From the NCBI RefSeq assembly GCF_014642735.1, contig NZ_BMIV01000009.1, positions 1-64,000 of the forward strand: 64,000 nucleotides of DNA, written 5' to 3'. The notes beneath the pieces were generated by a model. That model made no database searches, was not told the origin of the DNA, and saw nothing but the letters and a program-made list of their open reading frames with translations. The translations under genes were made by a program, and so were the position numbers. Below, piece by piece: positions 31,872 through 40,158 of the stretch. Origin of the DNA: Paracoccus acridae. GTDB lineage: Bacteria > Pseudomonadota > Alphaproteobacteria > Rhodobacterales > Rhodobacteraceae. Positions within the stretch are counted from its first letter, which is position 1. The number at the start of each line of letters is the position of its first letter.

Positions 31872-33005
31872 TCAGGACCGGGACGTGTCGGTGCCGCCGC
31901 CGGTCGTTCCGGTGGTGCCGCTGGTGCCGGTGCTGCCCATCCCGCTGCTGGCGCTGCCGCCCAGGCCGGTGCTGCCGCCGGTGCTGCCCATGCCGCTGCC
32001 GGAACTGCCACTCATGCCGGTCGAACCGCTGCCGGACATCGCGCCGGAATAGCCGCCCGACATCTGCCGATCCCTGACGCGCAGGTTGTTCTGGACATGC
32101 TTCACGCCCGAACAGCTTTCGGCCAGATCCTCGGCATGGCGCTTGGCCGAACGGCTGTCCACCGTGCCGTCCAGCGTCACCTCGCCCCCGCTGACCGAAA
32201 CCTCGATGTCGGATGCGTCGATATGGCGGTCGTCCGACAAACGGTCGCTGACATCCTCGCGGATGCGGTCGTCCGAACGGCTGTAGTTCCGGGGACCCCG
32301 GCCGCTGTGGCCCGCATCCCTCTCGCGACGGCGTTGCGCATCCTCGTCGCCGAACCAGGACGCCACCTCGTCGCCCGCGCGTTCGAAGAAGCCACGGTCG
32401 TCGGATCCGCGGTAGTTGCCGTGGTCATAGCCGCGCCGGCCATAGTCGCGGTCCCCGTAATCGCGGTCGCCGAAATCCCGCGCGCCATAGGCGCCGAACG
32501 TGCCCATGCCGCGGCCCGCCATTCCCGACCGGATTGCTTCCGAGAAATCGCCCCGGCCATAGCCGCTGTCGCGTCCCCCGCCATAACCGCGATCCTGGTC
32601 ATAGGGATCGTAGCCCCCGCCCGACCTGCCATAGCCGCCCGCACGGCCACCATAGCCGCCGCCGGAACGGCCGCCATAATCACCCGAACGGCCATAGTCG
32701 TTGCCATAGCCACCGCCCGAACGGCTGCCGTAATCACCAAAGCGGGATCCGTAATCGCCGGACCGGCCATGATCGTCGCCATAGCCGCCGCGACCGGACC
32801 GGCCGCCATATCCCCCGCCATAACCGCCATAGTCGCGGTCGTCTTCCATGCGGCGGCGACGGTCGGCATCGTCGTCGCCGAACCACGACCGCACCTCGTC
32901 CCCGGCCCTGTCGGACCAGTCGCGCGATCTGTCGCGGCGCCCGTAATCGTCGCGGCGGCCATAGCCCCCGCCCGAACGATAGCGATCTTCCCAATCACGT
33001 GTCAT
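31872..33005 (-). CDS. Gly-rich protein with SWFGD motifs and a BON domain
   Basis: This 377-residue, extremely Gly/Arg/Tyr/Asp-rich protein has a tyrosine-rich repeat region (about residues 60-165). Two SWFGD-type motifs occur, DEVRSWFGDDDADRRRR (near residue 40) and DEVASWFGDEDAQRRRE (near 235). A BON domain lies at about 265-315 (IREDVSDRLSDDRHIDASDIEVSVSGGEVTLDGTV). The C-terminus is a Gly/Ser/Thr/Met low-complexity tail. There is no signal peptide. SWFGD-BON proteins are general-stress genes in Sphingomonas and other alphaproteobacteria; the biochemical function is unknown. GGAGGAAAGCAG is its ribosome site. Confidence 0.72.
   Translation of the reverse strand: MTRDWEDRYRSGGGYGRRDDYGRRDRSRDWSDRAGDEVRSWFGDDDADRRRRMEDDRDYGGYGGGYGGRSGRGGYGDDHGRSGDYGSRFGDYGSRSGGGYGNDYGRSGDYGGRSGGGYGGRAGGYGRSGGGYDPYDQDRGYGGGRDSGYGRGDFSEAIRSGMAGRGMGTFGAYGARDFGDRDYGDRDYGRRGYDHGNYRGSDDRGFFERAGDEVASWFGDEDAQRRRERDAGHSGRGPRNYSRSDDRIREDVSDRLSDDRHIDASDIEVSVSGGEVTLDGTVDSRSAKRHAEDLAESCSGVKHVQNNLRVRDRQMSGGYSGAMSGSGSTGMSGSSGSGMGSTGGSTGLGGSASSGMGSTGTSGTTGTTGGGTDTSRS
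32540..32850. repeat. imperfect coding repeats, Gly-Arg-Tyr-rich segment
   Basis: On the minus strand this stretch encodes many imperfect copies of the unit GR(S/A)G(D/G)YG or GGRSGGGYG, producing a low-complexity zone inside the SWFGD/BON gene. The copies vary at third positions, so they are old amino-acid repeats rather than a fresh tandem-DNA expansion. Several long opposite-strand open frames arise here as artefacts. Confidence 0.6.
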
Positions 33006-33026
33006 CTGCTTTCCTCCTTCAGCAGT

Positions 33027-33051
33027 GAATGCGGACAGGGCATCCGCATTC
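33027..33051 (-). promoter_or_regulatory. 9-bp stem hairpin in the leader of the SWFGD/BON gene
   Basis: GAATGCGGA-N7-TCCGCATTC forms a perfect 9-bp stem with a 7-nt loop, between the predicted EcfG promoter and the ribosome site of the gene. It has no T-tract, so it is not a simple terminator; it may be a leader structure or an operator. Confidence 0.45.
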
Positions 33052-33057
33052 CCCACC

Positions 33058-33083
33058 AACCCTCGCGGCTTGCCTTGCGTTCC
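33058..33083 (-). promoter_or_regulatory. EcfG-type stress promoter for the SWFGD/BON gene
   Basis: Read on the minus strand: GGAAC (33083-33079), 17-bp spacer, GGTT (33061-33058), one -10 mismatch to GGAAC-N16/17-CGTT. It is 52 bp ahead of the ATG at 33005. Confidence 0.55.
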
Positions 33084-33244
33084 CCCTCTGGATCCCCGCG
33101 CGGGCGCCCCGCCGCGCCCGGTTTGCGCCCCCGGTCCCTGCCTGGGAATGCGGCGCCGTCTCGCCAAAGCGTGACCAGCCGGGTGGTGACTTGAACCCCC
33201 CGCGCCTTTATTCCGAATTGTCACCCATCCCTTGCGGAGAGCCA

Positions 33245-34519
33245 ATGGCCGATCCCCTTCCGACGGCAGACCGTTCCGGCGACCGTTACGCGCGCGAACT
33301 GGAACGCCACCTCGACTGGCTGGACACCTTCACCTCGACCGCGCTTGGCGTGCTGGCGGCGGCCTCGGGCATCTATACCTATCTGGGCGTGCGCACGCTT
33401 CTGGACGATCCGGGCATCTGGACGACCTTCGCGGCGCTGTCCTATTCCATCGCCGTGTCGGTGGGGATCTTCGTCTTCTGGTCCTATATGCTGCGGCTCC
33501 TGCCCGCCGTCCGCACCGCCGCGTCCCGTGTCGGCCTGATGCTGACCATGGCGCTTGGCTGCGTGGCGATCATCGCCATGTCGTCCTGGCTGAACGCCGC
33601 CGCCCTGGCCGGGGGCGCCGCGGTCGAAACGCACATGGCGGCCACGGTGCAGGATTACCAAGCCGCGCTGGAACGCGCCCATGCCAATGCGGTGGCGGGC
33701 CAATCCCTGTCGCGCGACGTGGCCCGCGTGCGCCAAAGCTTCGCCGACCTGTCCGAACAAGAGGCGGGCGGCACCCTGTCGGGCTTTTCCGGGCGCGGGG
33801 CGGTGTTCCGGGTGCTGACCCAGAAGGGGTCGGAACTGCAGGCCCTGGAAGACCAGATGACCGCCGTGGCCCAGCCGATCGAGGACGCCTTCGCCGAAGG
33901 CAACACCATCCTGGCCCGGATGCGCAGCCTGTCCGTCGAACCCGGCGGGATCGAGGATCGCACCGTGCGCTTTTCCGAAGACGCCGTGCAACTGTCGGGC
34001 CTGATCACCCGGATGCGCCAGTTGAACCCCGCGCCGCTGGTCGCGCGCGCCGCGCAGGATCTGGCCGATGCCGTGGTCCTGCCGGAACTGGACGGCGGGA
34101 CGGCGGATGTGCGGGCGGGACAGAACAGCACCATCGCCTCGGTCCTGTCGCTTGTGGAACAGCGCGCCGCGACCCTGACGGCGGCGGCGAACGAGGTCCT
34201 GGCCCTGCCTCAGCCGTCCGAGGCGATCTATGCCCCGATGTCGGCCGCCGATGCGGTGATCGCCTATGCCGGCAATTTCGTCCCGGCCTGGGCCGGCGCG
34301 ATCGCCATCGACCTTCTGCCCGCGGTGCTGGTCTTCATCGTCATGGTCGTGCAATCGGCGATCCGCAGCGGCCGGGGCGAGACGCTGACCGACGACCGCA
34401 TGACCGTGGGCGAATTGCGGGCGGCCCTGGCGGCGGCGGACCTGCTGCGGCAGCCCGCATCCGACCCGGACCCCGGCCCTGCCGATCCGCCCCGCGCGCT
34501 GATCCGGCCGGGGGAATAG
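33245..34519 (+). CDS. polytopic membrane protein of unknown function
   Basis: This 424-residue protein has three hydrophobic segments in the first 130 residues (STALGVLAAASGIYTYLGV, LSYSIAVSVGIFVFWSYML, VGLMLTMALGCVAIIAMSSW), a long mainly helical soluble region (residues about 130-335) and a final membrane helix (WAGAIAIDLLPAVLVFIVMVV) before a polar tail. No recognisable enzyme family. It is followed after 2 bp by a ClpP-like serine-protease-fold gene, so the two products probably work together at the membrane. The TTGCGGAGAGCCA ribosome site fits the ATG at 33245. Confidence 0.7.
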   Translation: MADPLPTADRSGDRYARELERHLDWLDTFTSTALGVLAAASGIYTYLGVRTLLDDPGIWTTFAALSYSIAVSVGIFVFWSYMLRLLPAVRTAASRVGLMLTMALGCVAIIAMSSWLNAAALAGGAAVETHMAATVQDYQAALERAHANAVAGQSLSRDVARVRQSFADLSEQEAGGTLSGFSGRGAVFRVLTQKGSELQALEDQMTAVAQPIEDAFAEGNTILARMRSLSVEPGGIEDRTVRFSEDAVQLSGLITRMRQLNPAPLVARAAQDLADAVVLPELDGGTADVRAGQNSTIASVLSLVEQRAATLTAAANEVLALPQPSEAIYAPMSAADAVIAYAGNFVPAWAGAIAIDLLPAVLVFIVMVVQSAIRSGRGETLTDDRMTVGELRAALAAADLLRQPASDPDPGPADPPRALIRPGE

Positions 34520-34521
34520 CG

Positions 34522-35238
34522 GTGGGGCTGTTCTCGACCCCGCAAGGGGCGATCCGGGTGGTGCTGCTGTCCCAGGTGGTGATGGCGGGGGCCATCGTGG
34601 CGCTGGATCTGCGCGGCACCCCCGGCCCCGCCGCGCCGGGGCTGTTCGCGCCGCCCGCGCAGGGACCGGCGGTGCGCCCCCATCGCCCCGACCTGCGCCC
34701 CGCCGGACCCGGCGCCCCCGCCATGCGCGCGATGCCCGAACAGCTGGAATTCACGGCGGCCGACGGCGCCATCGGCATCGTGGGCCAGATCGCGCCGGGC
34801 GATGCCGACCGCTTCGTCAAATGGCTGGACCAGACCCGCCCGGCCGAGACCCTGGTCAGCCTAGACAGTTCCGGCGGTTCGGTCGCGGATGCGGTGGCCA
34901 TGGGCCGCACCATCCGGTCGGCGGGATACCGGACCCAGGTGGCCGATGGCGCGGTCTGCCTGTCGGCCTGCCCCTACATGCTGGCAGGGGGAACCGAACG
35001 CCGGGTGACGGAGGGCGGCGTCGTGGGGGTCCATCAGCACGATTTCGGCGAGAACACCATCCTGCCCGCCTTCATGGCGATCCGCGACCTGCAACGCGGC
35101 CAGGCGGGCGTGCTGGATTTCCTGACCGACATGGGGGTCGATCTGCGGCTGATGTCATACGCCCTGCGCACGCCGCCCGAAGACATCAACATCCTGACCT
35201 CCGAGGTTCTGGCCGAGCTGCGGCTGGTGACCGACTGA
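34522..35238 (+). CDS. ClpP/crotonase-fold extracytoplasmic protein
   Basis: This 238-residue protein begins at GTG and has one N-terminal signal or anchor helix (VVLLSQVVMAGAIVAL). The later domain resembles the SppA/ClpP-like family of COG3904: VSLDSSGGSVADAVAMGRTIR, VCLSACPYMLAGGTERRV (Ser nucleophile and oxyanion region) and VGVHQHDFG (candidate catalytic His). Function of this family is unknown; a membrane-tethered or periplasmic peptidase acting with the preceding membrane protein is inferred. It starts 2 bp after that gene. Confidence 0.75.
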   Translation: MGLFSTPQGAIRVVLLSQVVMAGAIVALDLRGTPGPAAPGLFAPPAQGPAVRPHRPDLRPAGPGAPAMRAMPEQLEFTAADGAIGIVGQIAPGDADRFVKWLDQTRPAETLVSLDSSGGSVADAVAMGRTIRSAGYRTQVADGAVCLSACPYMLAGGTERRVTEGGVVGVHQHDFGENTILPAFMAIRDLQRGQAGVLDFLTDMGVDLRLMSYALRTPPEDINILTSEVLAELRLVTD

Positions 35239-35276
35239 GGATTGCGGATCCGCGCCGGGTGGCACACATTCACCCG

Positions 35277-36311
35277 ATGGATCTGCCGATTGCCCCCCTG
35301 ACCCTGACGCCCGACGAAGCCGAGGCCCTGACCGCCCTTTACCGGCGCGGCACGCCCGCCAACACCCTGCGGGCCTGGGAACGCGACCTGGCCTATATCG
35401 CGGCCTGGAAAAAGGCGGTCTTCGGGGCGGGCCTCGACTGGCCGGAAAGCGAATCCGTGGCCCTGCGGTTCCTGCTGGATCACGCCCAGGATCTGACCGA
35501 TGCGCCCGGTCCCGCGCAGGACGCGGCCCTGGCGCTGATCGCGGCGGGGCTGCGGCGCAGCCTGGCCTGTCCCGCCCCGGCGACGCTGGATCGGCGCATC
35601 GCAAGCTGGCGGGCCTTTCACCGGATGAAGAACCTGCCCTCGCCCTTCGACGCGCCCCTGGTATCGCAGACCCGCGCCCGGGCGCGTCGGGCGGCGGCGC
35701 GGCCGCGGGCGCGCAAGTCCGAAAACCCGATCACCCGCCCCGTGCTGGAGGCGATGCTGGCCACCTGCGACCGCAGCCACCGGGGCTTGCGCGACCGCGC
35801 GGTGCTGATGCTGGGCTGGGCATCCGGCGGGCGGCGCAGGTCGGAAATCGCGGGCCTGAACCGCGACGACATCGACACCCGCGACTTCGACGCATCCGGC
35901 CTGTTGCGGATCCGGCTGCTGGCCACCAAGACCACCGGCCCCGACCTGGCCCCGCGCCTGCCGTTGAAGGGTCGCCCGGCGCGGGCCGTCATGGCCTGGA
36001 TCATCGCCGCCCGGATCGAGGACGGCCCGCTGTTCCGCCCCGTCAGCCTGTCGGACCGCGTGTTGAACCGCCGCCTTGGACCCGAGGGGATCCGGGCCGT
36101 GATCCGGCACCGGCTGGAACTGGCGGGCTATCCGCCCGACTTCGCCAGTGCCCACGGCCTGCGGTCGGGTTTCCTGACCCAGGCCGCCCTGGACGGCGCG
36201 CCGCTGCCCGCAGCGATGGCGCTGTCGCTGCATCGCAGCCCGGCGCAGGCGCAGCGCTACTATGCCGATGTGGAGATTGCCGACAATCCCGCGACCGACC
36301 TGCTGGGCTAG
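35277..36311 (+). CDS. tyrosine site-specific recombinase (phage-integrase family)
   Basis: This 344-residue recombinase has an N-terminal SAM-like DNA-binding domain (about residues 15-110, PANTLRAWERDLAYIAAWKKAVFG) and a catalytic domain with Arg I in GGRRRSEIAGLNRDDID, the HxxR box in HGLRSGFLTQAALD, and the C-terminal His and Tyr in LHRSPAQAQRYYAD. All catalytic residues appear present. No attachment-site repeat, excisionase or transposon partner is nearby, so it may be a remnant or a stand-alone recombinase. It ends 4 bp inside the convergent marR gene. Confidence 0.88.
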   Translation: MDLPIAPLTLTPDEAEALTALYRRGTPANTLRAWERDLAYIAAWKKAVFGAGLDWPESESVALRFLLDHAQDLTDAPGPAQDAALALIAAGLRRSLACPAPATLDRRIASWRAFHRMKNLPSPFDAPLVSQTRARARRAAARPRARKSENPITRPVLEAMLATCDRSHRGLRDRAVLMLGWASGGRRRSEIAGLNRDDIDTRDFDASGLLRIRLLATKTTGPDLAPRLPLKGRPARAVMAWIIAARIEDGPLFRPVSLSDRVLNRRLGPEGIRAVIRHRLELAGYPPDFASAHGLRSGFLTQAALDGAPLPAAMALSLHRSPAQAQRYYADVEIADNPATDLLG

Positions 36312-36733
36312 TCGGTCGGCCCGGCCAGGTGCAGCAAGGCGCGCCGGAAGGCGGGGGCGTCGTCGCCCAGTTCGGTCAGCAGTTCGGCCTGAAACTCGTC
36401 CGCGATGCGGCCCAGCCGCTCCATCAGGGCCCGGCCGCTGTCGGTCAGGTCCAGCACCACAAGCCTTTGATCCCCCGCATGGCCCGACTTGCGCAGGTAA
36501 CCCGCCCCTTCCAGCCGGGCCGAGGCGCGGCTGACGATGGACTTGTCGAGGTTCACGCGGGCGGTAATGTCGCGCACGCTGACCGCGCCCGAACGCGACA
36601 GATGCGCCAGCACCCGCCATTCGGGAATGCTGAGGCCCGCCTCGGCTGCGTATCGCGCGGCGAAGCGGCGGCTGACCTGGGTGGCCGCGACCGACAGGCG
36701 GTAAGGCAGAAAGGCGTCCAGATCGAAGCTCAT
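36308..36733 (-). CDS. MarR-family transcriptional regulator, likely repressor of hmgA-fahA
   Basis: This 141-residue winged-helix protein has the MarR block LSIPEWRVLAHLSRSGAVSVRDITARVNLDKSIVSRASARLEGAGYLRKSGHAGDQRLVVLDLTDSGRALM. It is divergent from hmgA with a 118-bp intergenic region that holds two GTTGC/GCAAC dyads, one between the -35 and -10 of the hmg promoter. A repressor of homogentisate catabolism (HmgR-like by role), relieved by an aromatic intermediate, is inferred. The start at 36733 gives normal family length; a longer in-frame extension would overlap hmgA. Confidence 0.85.
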   Translation of the reverse strand: MSFDLDAFLPYRLSVAATQVSRRFAARYAAEAGLSIPEWRVLAHLSRSGAVSVRDITARVNLDKSIVSRASARLEGAGYLRKSGHAGDQRLVVLDLTDSGRALMERLGRIADEFQAELLTELGDDAPAFRRALLHLAGPTD

Positions 36734-36756
36734 GCGGGTGAAATCAGCAGAAATCC

Positions 36757-36770
36757 GTTGCTGCCGCAAC
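36757..36770. promoter_or_regulatory. secondary MarR operator candidate
   Basis: GTTGC-N4-GCAAC has the same half-site as the stronger palindrome at 36792-36811 and lies 24 bp from the marR start. Binding here would let the MarR protein repress its own gene. Confidence 0.45.
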
Positions 36771-36786
36771 AGTCTTCCCGAAAAAC

Positions 36787-36816
36787 TTGACATCGTTGCA
36801 TTTGCAACGATATTTT
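36787..36816 (+). promoter_or_regulatory. hmgA promoter with embedded MarR operator
   Basis: TTGACA (36787-36792) and TATTTT (36811-36816) are separated by 18 bp. A perfect inverted repeat, ATCGTTGCA-TT-TGCAACGAT (36792-36811), fills the spacer, which would block RNA polymerase when bound. The start codon of hmgA is 36 bp downstream. Confidence 0.7.
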
Positions 36817-36851
36817 CGCCGCATCGGCAATGATCTTCCGGGGGGAAAGAC

Positions 36852-38213
36852 ATGACGCGATATGCAATGCCCGACGGCATGGTCCGCGCCGCCGCCACGA
36901 CCGGCACGCATGAAGGCTACATGCCCGGCTTCGGCAACGACTTCGAGAGCGAGGCCCTGCCCGGCGCCCTGCCCCAAGGCCAGAACAGCCCGCAGAAATG
37001 CAATTACGGCCTTTATGCCGAACAGTTGTCGGGCACGGCCTTCACGGCGCCGCGCGGGCAGAACGAACGGACCTGGTGCTATCGCATCCGTCCTTCTGTC
37101 CATCACACCGGCCGCTTCGCGCCCATCGAGATCCCCTATTGGAAGACCGCGCCGCACATCAACGACGGCATCGTCAGCCTGGGCCAGTACCGCTGGGATC
37201 CGATCCCGGTGCCGGACCAAGACCTGACCTGGATCACGGGGATGCGCACCATCACCACGGCGGGCGATGTCAACATCCAGGTCGGCATGGCGTCGCATGT
37301 CTATCTGGTCACGCAGTCCATGCAGGACGAATACTTCTTCTCGGCCGACAGCGAGCTTCTGGTGGTGCCTCAGGAAGGCCGGCTGCGGTTCTGCACCGAG
37401 CTGGGCATCATCGACCTGGAGCCCAGGGAGATCGCCATCCTGCCCCGCGGCCTGGTGTATCGCGTCGAGGTTCTGGAAGGCCCCGCGCGCGGCTTTGTCT
37501 GCGAGAATTACGGCCAGAAGTTCGACCTGCCCCATCGCGGGCCCATCGGCGCCAACTGCCTGGCCAATCCCCGCGACTTCAAGTGCCCGGTCGCGGCCTT
37601 CGAGGATCGCGAAACCCGGTCGCGCGTGGTCATCAAGTGGTGCGGCCAGTTCCACGAGACCTTTATCGGCCACAGCCCGCTGGACGTGGTGGCCTGGCAC
37701 GGCAATTACTGCCCTTACAAATACGACCTGCGGACCTATTCGCCGGTGGGCGCGATCCTGTTCGACCATCCCGATCCCTCGATCTTCACGGTGCTGACCG
37801 CGCCCTCGGGGCAGGAAGGCACCGCCAATATCGACTTCGTGCTGTTCCGCGAACGCTGGATGGTGGCCGAGCATTCCTTTCGCCCGCCCTGGTATCACAA
37901 GAACATCATGTCCGAACTGATGGGCAACATCTATGGCATCTATGACGCCAAGCCCCAGGGCTTCGTGCCCGGCGGCATCAGCCTGCACAACTGCATGCTG
38001 CCCCACGGCCCAGACCGCGACGCCTTCGAGGGGGCGTCGAACGCCGAACTGCGCCCCGAGAAGCTGGACAACACCATGTCCTTCATGTTCGAGACGCGCT
38101 TTCCCCAGCACCTGACCGAATTCGCCGCCCGCGAGGCGCCGATGCAGCCCGAATACATGGAAGTCTGGCAGCGCCTGGAAAAGAAGTTCGACGGCACGCC
38201 TGGCGTGAAGTGA
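36852..38213 (+). CDS. hmgA: homogentisate 1,2-dioxygenase
   Basis: This 453-residue non-heme iron enzyme opens the ring of homogentisate to maleylacetoacetate in tyrosine and phenylalanine breakdown. The N-terminus [45 protein letters not shown] is typical. Iron ligands are expected in the segment [19 protein letters not shown] and in [12 protein letters not shown], each with the His or Glu residues of the family. Length matches bacterial HmgA. The GGGGGGAAAGAC ribosome site is strong, and the next gene is fahA. Confidence 0.97.
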   Translation: MTRYAMPDGMVRAAATTGTHEGYMPGFGNDFESEALPGALPQGQNSPQKCNYGLYAEQLSGTAFTAPRGQNERTWCYRIRPSVHHTGRFAPIEIPYWKTAPHINDGIVSLGQYRWDPIPVPDQDLTWITGMRTITTAGDVNIQVGMASHVYLVTQSMQDEYFFSADSELLVVPQEGRLRFCTELGIIDLEPREIAILPRGLVYRVEVLEGPARGFVCENYGQKFDLPHRGPIGANCLANPRDFKCPVAAFEDRETRSRVVIKWCGQFHETFIGHSPLDVVAWHGNYCPYKYDLRTYSPVGAILFDHPDPSIFTVLTAPSGQEGTANIDFVLFRERWMVAEHSFRPPWYHKNIMSELMGNIYGIYDAKPQGFVPGGISLHNCMLPHGPDRDAFEGASNAELRPEKLDNTMSFMFETRFPQHLTEFAAREAPMQPEYMEVWQRLEKKFDGTPGVK

Positions 38214-38224
38214 TGCACCCAAGG

Positions 38225-38245
38225 CGGGGGGTTTCACACCCCCCG
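38225..38245 (+). terminator. GC-rich hairpin between hmgA and fahA
   Basis: A 7-bp GC stem (CGGGGGG with CCCCCCG) with a 7-nt loop follows the hmgA stop by 11 bp. There is no T-tract, so it is more likely an mRNA stabiliser or partial terminator than an end of transcription. Confidence 0.35.
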
Positions 38246-38286
38246 GCCCCCCGTGGGATATTTTGGCACAGAAGATAAGAGGCACT

Positions 38287-39492
38287 ATGCCATTGATCCG
38301 ATCCTGGCTGGACAGCGCCAATCGGGCGGACTGCCCCTTTCCGCTGAACAACCTTCCTTTTGGCGTCTTTTCGGTTGCGGGCGATGCGCCGCGCTGCGGG
38401 GCCGCCATCGGCGACAGGATCGTCGATCTGGCGGCCTGCGAGGCGCGGGGACTGCTGGATGCGGGCGGCACCTTCGCGCAACCGCAACTCAATGGCTTCA
38501 TGGCGCTTGGCCGGGCGAAATGGGCCGAGATCCGGGCGCGGCTGACGGCGCTGCTGGCCGAAGATGGGGACCGCGACCTGCCGCTGGTGGCGATGGCGGA
38601 TGCCAGGCTGCACCTGCCGATCCGGGTGGCGGAATATACCGACTTCTATGCGTCCCGGAACCACGCTTTCAACGTGGGCCTGCTGTTCCGGGGACCCGAG
38701 AACGCCCTGCCGCCGCAATGGACGCATATGCCCATCGGATACAACGGCCGGGCATCCTCGGTCGTGGTCTCGGGCACGCCAATCCGGCGGCCCATGGGAC
38801 AGCTGAAGGGGAAGGACGGTCCCGAATGGTCGCCCTGCAAGCGGCTGGATCTGGAACTGGAACTGGGCGCCATCGTGGGGGCGGACAGCACCATGGGCGA
38901 CCGCGTCAGCGTGGAGGAGGCCGAGGACATGATCTTCGGCTATGTGCTGCTGAACGACTGGTCGGCGCGTGATGTGCAGGCTTGGGAATACCAGCCGCTG
39001 GGTCCGTTCCAGTCCAAGGCGCTTGGCACCACCATCAGCCCCTGGATCGTCACCCAGGCCGCGCTTGAGCCGTTCCGCAGTCCCGGCGCCGAACGGGTGA
39101 ACCCGCTTCTGCCCTATCTGCAGGAAAGCCGCCCCGGCCTTTACGACCTGGCCGTCGGCTGGTCCCTGAACGGGCAGGTCATGGCGCGCACGAATTACAA
39201 CGTGATGTATTATTCCTCGGCCCAGCAACTGGCGCATCACAGCAGTTCGGGCTGCCCGATGCGGGTGGGCGACCTGCTGGGATCGGGCACGATCAGCGGC
39301 CCCGCCCCCGACCAGACCGGCGCCCTGCTGGAGATGACCGAAGGCGGCAAGACGCCGGTGACGGTGAACGGCGAGGCCCGCACCTTCCTGTGCGACGGAG
39401 ACGAGGTGATGCTGTTCGCCCAAGCGCAGGGCGACGGATACAGGATCGGCTTCGGCCCCTGCACGGGACGCATCCTGCCCGCGCTGCCCTGA
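38287..39492 (+). CDS. fahA: fumarylacetoacetase
   Basis: This 401-residue FAH family enzyme hydrolyses fumarylacetoacetate to fumarate and acetoacetate, the last step of tyrosine degradation. N-terminal SH3-like domain: FPLNNLPFGVFSVAGDAPRCGAAIGDRIVDL. Catalytic C-terminal domain: VAEYTDFYASRNHAFNVGLLFRG (metal Asp, His), LDLELELGAIVG (metal Glu) and DWSARDVQAWEYQPLGPFQSKALGTTISPW. AAGATAAGAGG precedes the ATG. Its product and HmgA's are linked by maleylacetoacetate isomerase, which is not in the window. Confidence 0.96.
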   Translation: MPLIRSWLDSANRADCPFPLNNLPFGVFSVAGDAPRCGAAIGDRIVDLAACEARGLLDAGGTFAQPQLNGFMALGRAKWAEIRARLTALLAEDGDRDLPLVAMADARLHLPIRVAEYTDFYASRNHAFNVGLLFRGPENALPPQWTHMPIGYNGRASSVVVSGTPIRRPMGQLKGKDGPEWSPCKRLDLELELGAIVGADSTMGDRVSVEEAEDMIFGYVLLNDWSARDVQAWEYQPLGPFQSKALGTTISPWIVTQAALEPFRSPGAERVNPLLPYLQESRPGLYDLAVGWSLNGQVMARTNYNVMYYSSAQQLAHHSSSGCPMRVGDLLGSGTISGPAPDQTGALLEMTEGGKTPVTVNGEARTFLCDGDEVMLFAQAQGDGYRIGFGPCTGRILPALP

Positions 39493-39516
39493 CCGGGCGG
39501 CGATGACGGGCGGTCC

Positions 39517-40065
39517 TCAGCCGCCCCGAACAGGCCACATGCGCCCCCAGACACCGTCGCGGCGGATCAGGGCGTGCTGCGCCGCCGCCGCCACATGGAT
39601 CGCCAGAACCGCGATCAGGGTGACGGCGCCGACGGCATGGATCCCTTGGGCGATGTCCGCGACCCGCTCGGATTTCGCCAGCCACGGCCCCACCCCCAGG
39701 CGGTCCAGAAGTTCGATCGGGAACCCCCCTGCCCGGACGCGGATGAAGCCGCTGATCGGCATCACGACCAGCAGGATATAAAGCAGCGCGTGGGACAGGC
39801 GCGCCGCGCCGCGCTGCCAGCCTGGGATCGAGGCGGGCAGCGGCGGCGGCTTGTGGGTCAGGCGATAGGCGATGCGGGCCAGGATCACCGGGACCAGCAG
39901 GACGCCCATGTTCTTGTGAAACAGATACAGCGCGTCCTGCACGGGCCGGGCCAGACCCTCGCGCGTCATGATCAGGCCCGCGGGGATCATCAGCAGCACG
40001 ACCACGGCGACGGTCCAGTGAAACCATCGGGCGGGCGGGCGATACCTGGGCAGGCGGTCGGCCAT
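39517..40065 (-). CDS. cytochrome b561
   Basis: This 182-residue four-helix membrane protein is of the bacterial diheme cytochrome b561 family. It starts RYRPPARWFHWTVAVVVLLM, with the first heme His in WFHW; the loop YLFHKNMGVLLVPVILARIAYRL and LSHALLYILLVVMPISGFIRV carry further His ligands. It likely moves electrons between quinol and a periplasmic partner. It points away from the CDP-alcohol phosphatidyltransferase and is not obviously part of another operon. Confidence 0.85.
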   Translation of the reverse strand: MADRLPRYRPPARWFHWTVAVVVLLMIPAGLIMTREGLARPVQDALYLFHKNMGVLLVPVILARIAYRLTHKPPPLPASIPGWQRGAARLSHALLYILLVVMPISGFIRVRAGGFPIELLDRLGVGPWLAKSERVADIAQGIHAVGAVTLIAVLAIHVAAAAQHALIRRDGVWGRMWPVRGG

Positions 40066-40124
40066 GGCGGCTCCTCTCGCGGGGCAGCCTAGCAGAAAAT
40101 GCGGATTTCGCACAGCCGATGTGC

Positions 40125-40152
40125 TTGACGCAATCCGGGCTTCGCATAGGCT
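40125..40152 (+). promoter_or_regulatory. sigma70-like promoter abutting the start codon at 40159
   Basis: TTGACG (40125-40130), 16-bp spacer, TAGGCT (40147-40152). The next ATG begins 7 bp later and there is no purine-rich ribosome site upstream of it, so the transcript may begin at the start codon itself. Confidence 0.4.
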
Positions 40153-40158
40153 TTCGAC

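Noticed and set aside
32540-32850. CRISPR array
   Set aside because: The repeats are coding, imperfect and without unique spacers of constant length.
32097-33194. A 365-residue plus-strand open frame, alanine- and isoleucine-rich
   Set aside because: It is the antisense of the Gly/Arg/Tyr-rich repeats of the SWFGD/BON gene and is caused by its repetitive codons.
35239-36311. Complete mobile element around the recombinase
   Set aside because: No inverted or direct repeats, transposase or phage genes were seen near it.
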